From: CAZEER01 sp964511215
GTDB taxonomy: Bacteria; Fidelibacterota; Marinisomatia; Marinisomatales; UBA1611
DNA length: 6,083 nucleotides
Direction: 5' to 3'
NCBI GenBank assembly: GCA_964511215.1
Contig: CAZEER010000096.1
Coordinates: forward strand, 1 to 6,083
In this document: positions 5,959 to 6,083 of the stretch, piece by piece
Layout of the letters: the number at the start of each line of letters is the position of its first letter
Numbering within the stretch: the stretch's first letter is position 1
Made by a program: the position numbers and the translations under genes
The notes under the pieces: model-generated
What the model was told of the DNA's origin: nothing
The model's database searches: none
Seen by the model: the letters and a program-made list of their open reading frames with translations, nothing else

Positions 5959-6083
5959 TTATTTTGGAGGTTCTTGGACTAATCCACATGAGTCACATGT
6001 TCTTGCATCAATATTTTTCCAATAAGCTTCAAATAAAGGTGGAAGTTGCAAAACAATATCTTCCAGATCCAAATTGATTTCAT
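5959..6083 (-). CDS. 3-Hydroxyanthranilate 3,4-dioxygenase, C-terminal end (partial)
   Basis: Only the last 40 codons and the TAA stop (5959-5961) are in the window; the 5' part lies beyond 6083. The visible peptide includes LQLPPLFEAYW and ends ARTCDSCGLVQEPPK. This matches the C-terminus of bacterial and fungal 3-hydroxyanthranilate dioxygenases, where the Cys-x2-Cys is half of the rubredoxin-like second iron site that the animal enzyme lacks. The enzyme is a cupin Fe(II) extradiol dioxygenase that opens 3-hydroxyanthranilate to 2-amino-3-carboxymuconate semialdehyde, the ACMSD substrate. The gene is followed after 6 nt by ACMSD in the same reading frame. The assignment rests on a short tail plus pathway context, which agree well. 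Confidence 0.85.
   Translation of the reverse strand, partial: EINLDLEDIVLQLPPLFEAYWKNIDARTCDSCGLVQEPPK

Noticed and set aside
5798..6025. 75-codon plus-strand open frame crossing the HAO-ACMSD junction
   Set aside because: Antisense to two well-supported genes; no recognisable domain or ribosome site.
1..6083. CRISPR array, tRNA, rRNA, insertion sequence or attachment site
   Set aside because: Genes fill almost the whole window; no regularly spaced repeats, terminal inverted repeats, transposase or RNA gene patterns were seen.

Overview
This window is AT-rich bacterial DNA (judged by eye). Every gene I can support lies on the minus strand, so transcription runs from the high-coordinate end to the low. 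The genes are packed like one polycistronic operon. The gene content, a lipoprotein M19 dipeptidase and a YhfA-like OsmC point to the Bacteroidota or a related FCB-group lineage such as a marine AT-rich clade. I cannot place it more closely. Shine-Dalgarno sites are clear at only two starts, and at least two genes appear to begin with TTG.

In transcription order the window holds: the 3' end of 3-hydroxyanthranilate 3,4-dioxygenase (5959-6083, cut by the window edge); 2-amino-3-carboxymuconate-6-semialdehyde decarboxylase, ACMSD (4945-5952); kynureninase (3710-4948); kynurenine 3-monooxygenase (2392-3717); a lipoprotein M19 dipeptidase (1217-2395); an OsmC-family protein (816-1220); and ribulose-phosphate 3-epimerase (112-777). 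A weak terminator-like hairpin with a T-run follows the epimerase gene. A possible next gene starts at position 28 and leaves the window at once.

The first four genes are consecutive steps of oxidative tryptophan breakdown: kynurenine to 3-hydroxykynurenine (KMO), to 3-hydroxyanthranilate plus alanine (KynU), to 2-amino-3-carboxymuconate semialdehyde (HAO), to 2-aminomuconate semialdehyde (ACMSD). ACMSD pulls flux away from quinolinate and NAD, so the cluster looks catabolic. Tryptophan 2,3-dioxygenase, formylkynurenine formamidase and aminomuconate-semialdehyde dehydrogenase are not in the window; they would have to lie upstream or elsewhere. The dipeptidase could supply amino acids from peptides outside the cytoplasm, and OsmC could remove peroxides formed by the flavin and aminophenol chemistry; both roles are inferred from position only. 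Gene junctions are very tight (6-nt gap, then overlaps of 4, 8, 4 and 4 nt, then 38 nt), which suggests translational coupling.

I do not see a wholly new system. The points most worth a second look are an Asn in kynureninase where the family has the Asp that contacts the PLP ring nitrogen, the in-frame junction between HAO and ACMSD, two A9 tracts in the KMO gene, and the conserved-looking linkage of an exported dipeptidase and OsmC to the pathway.
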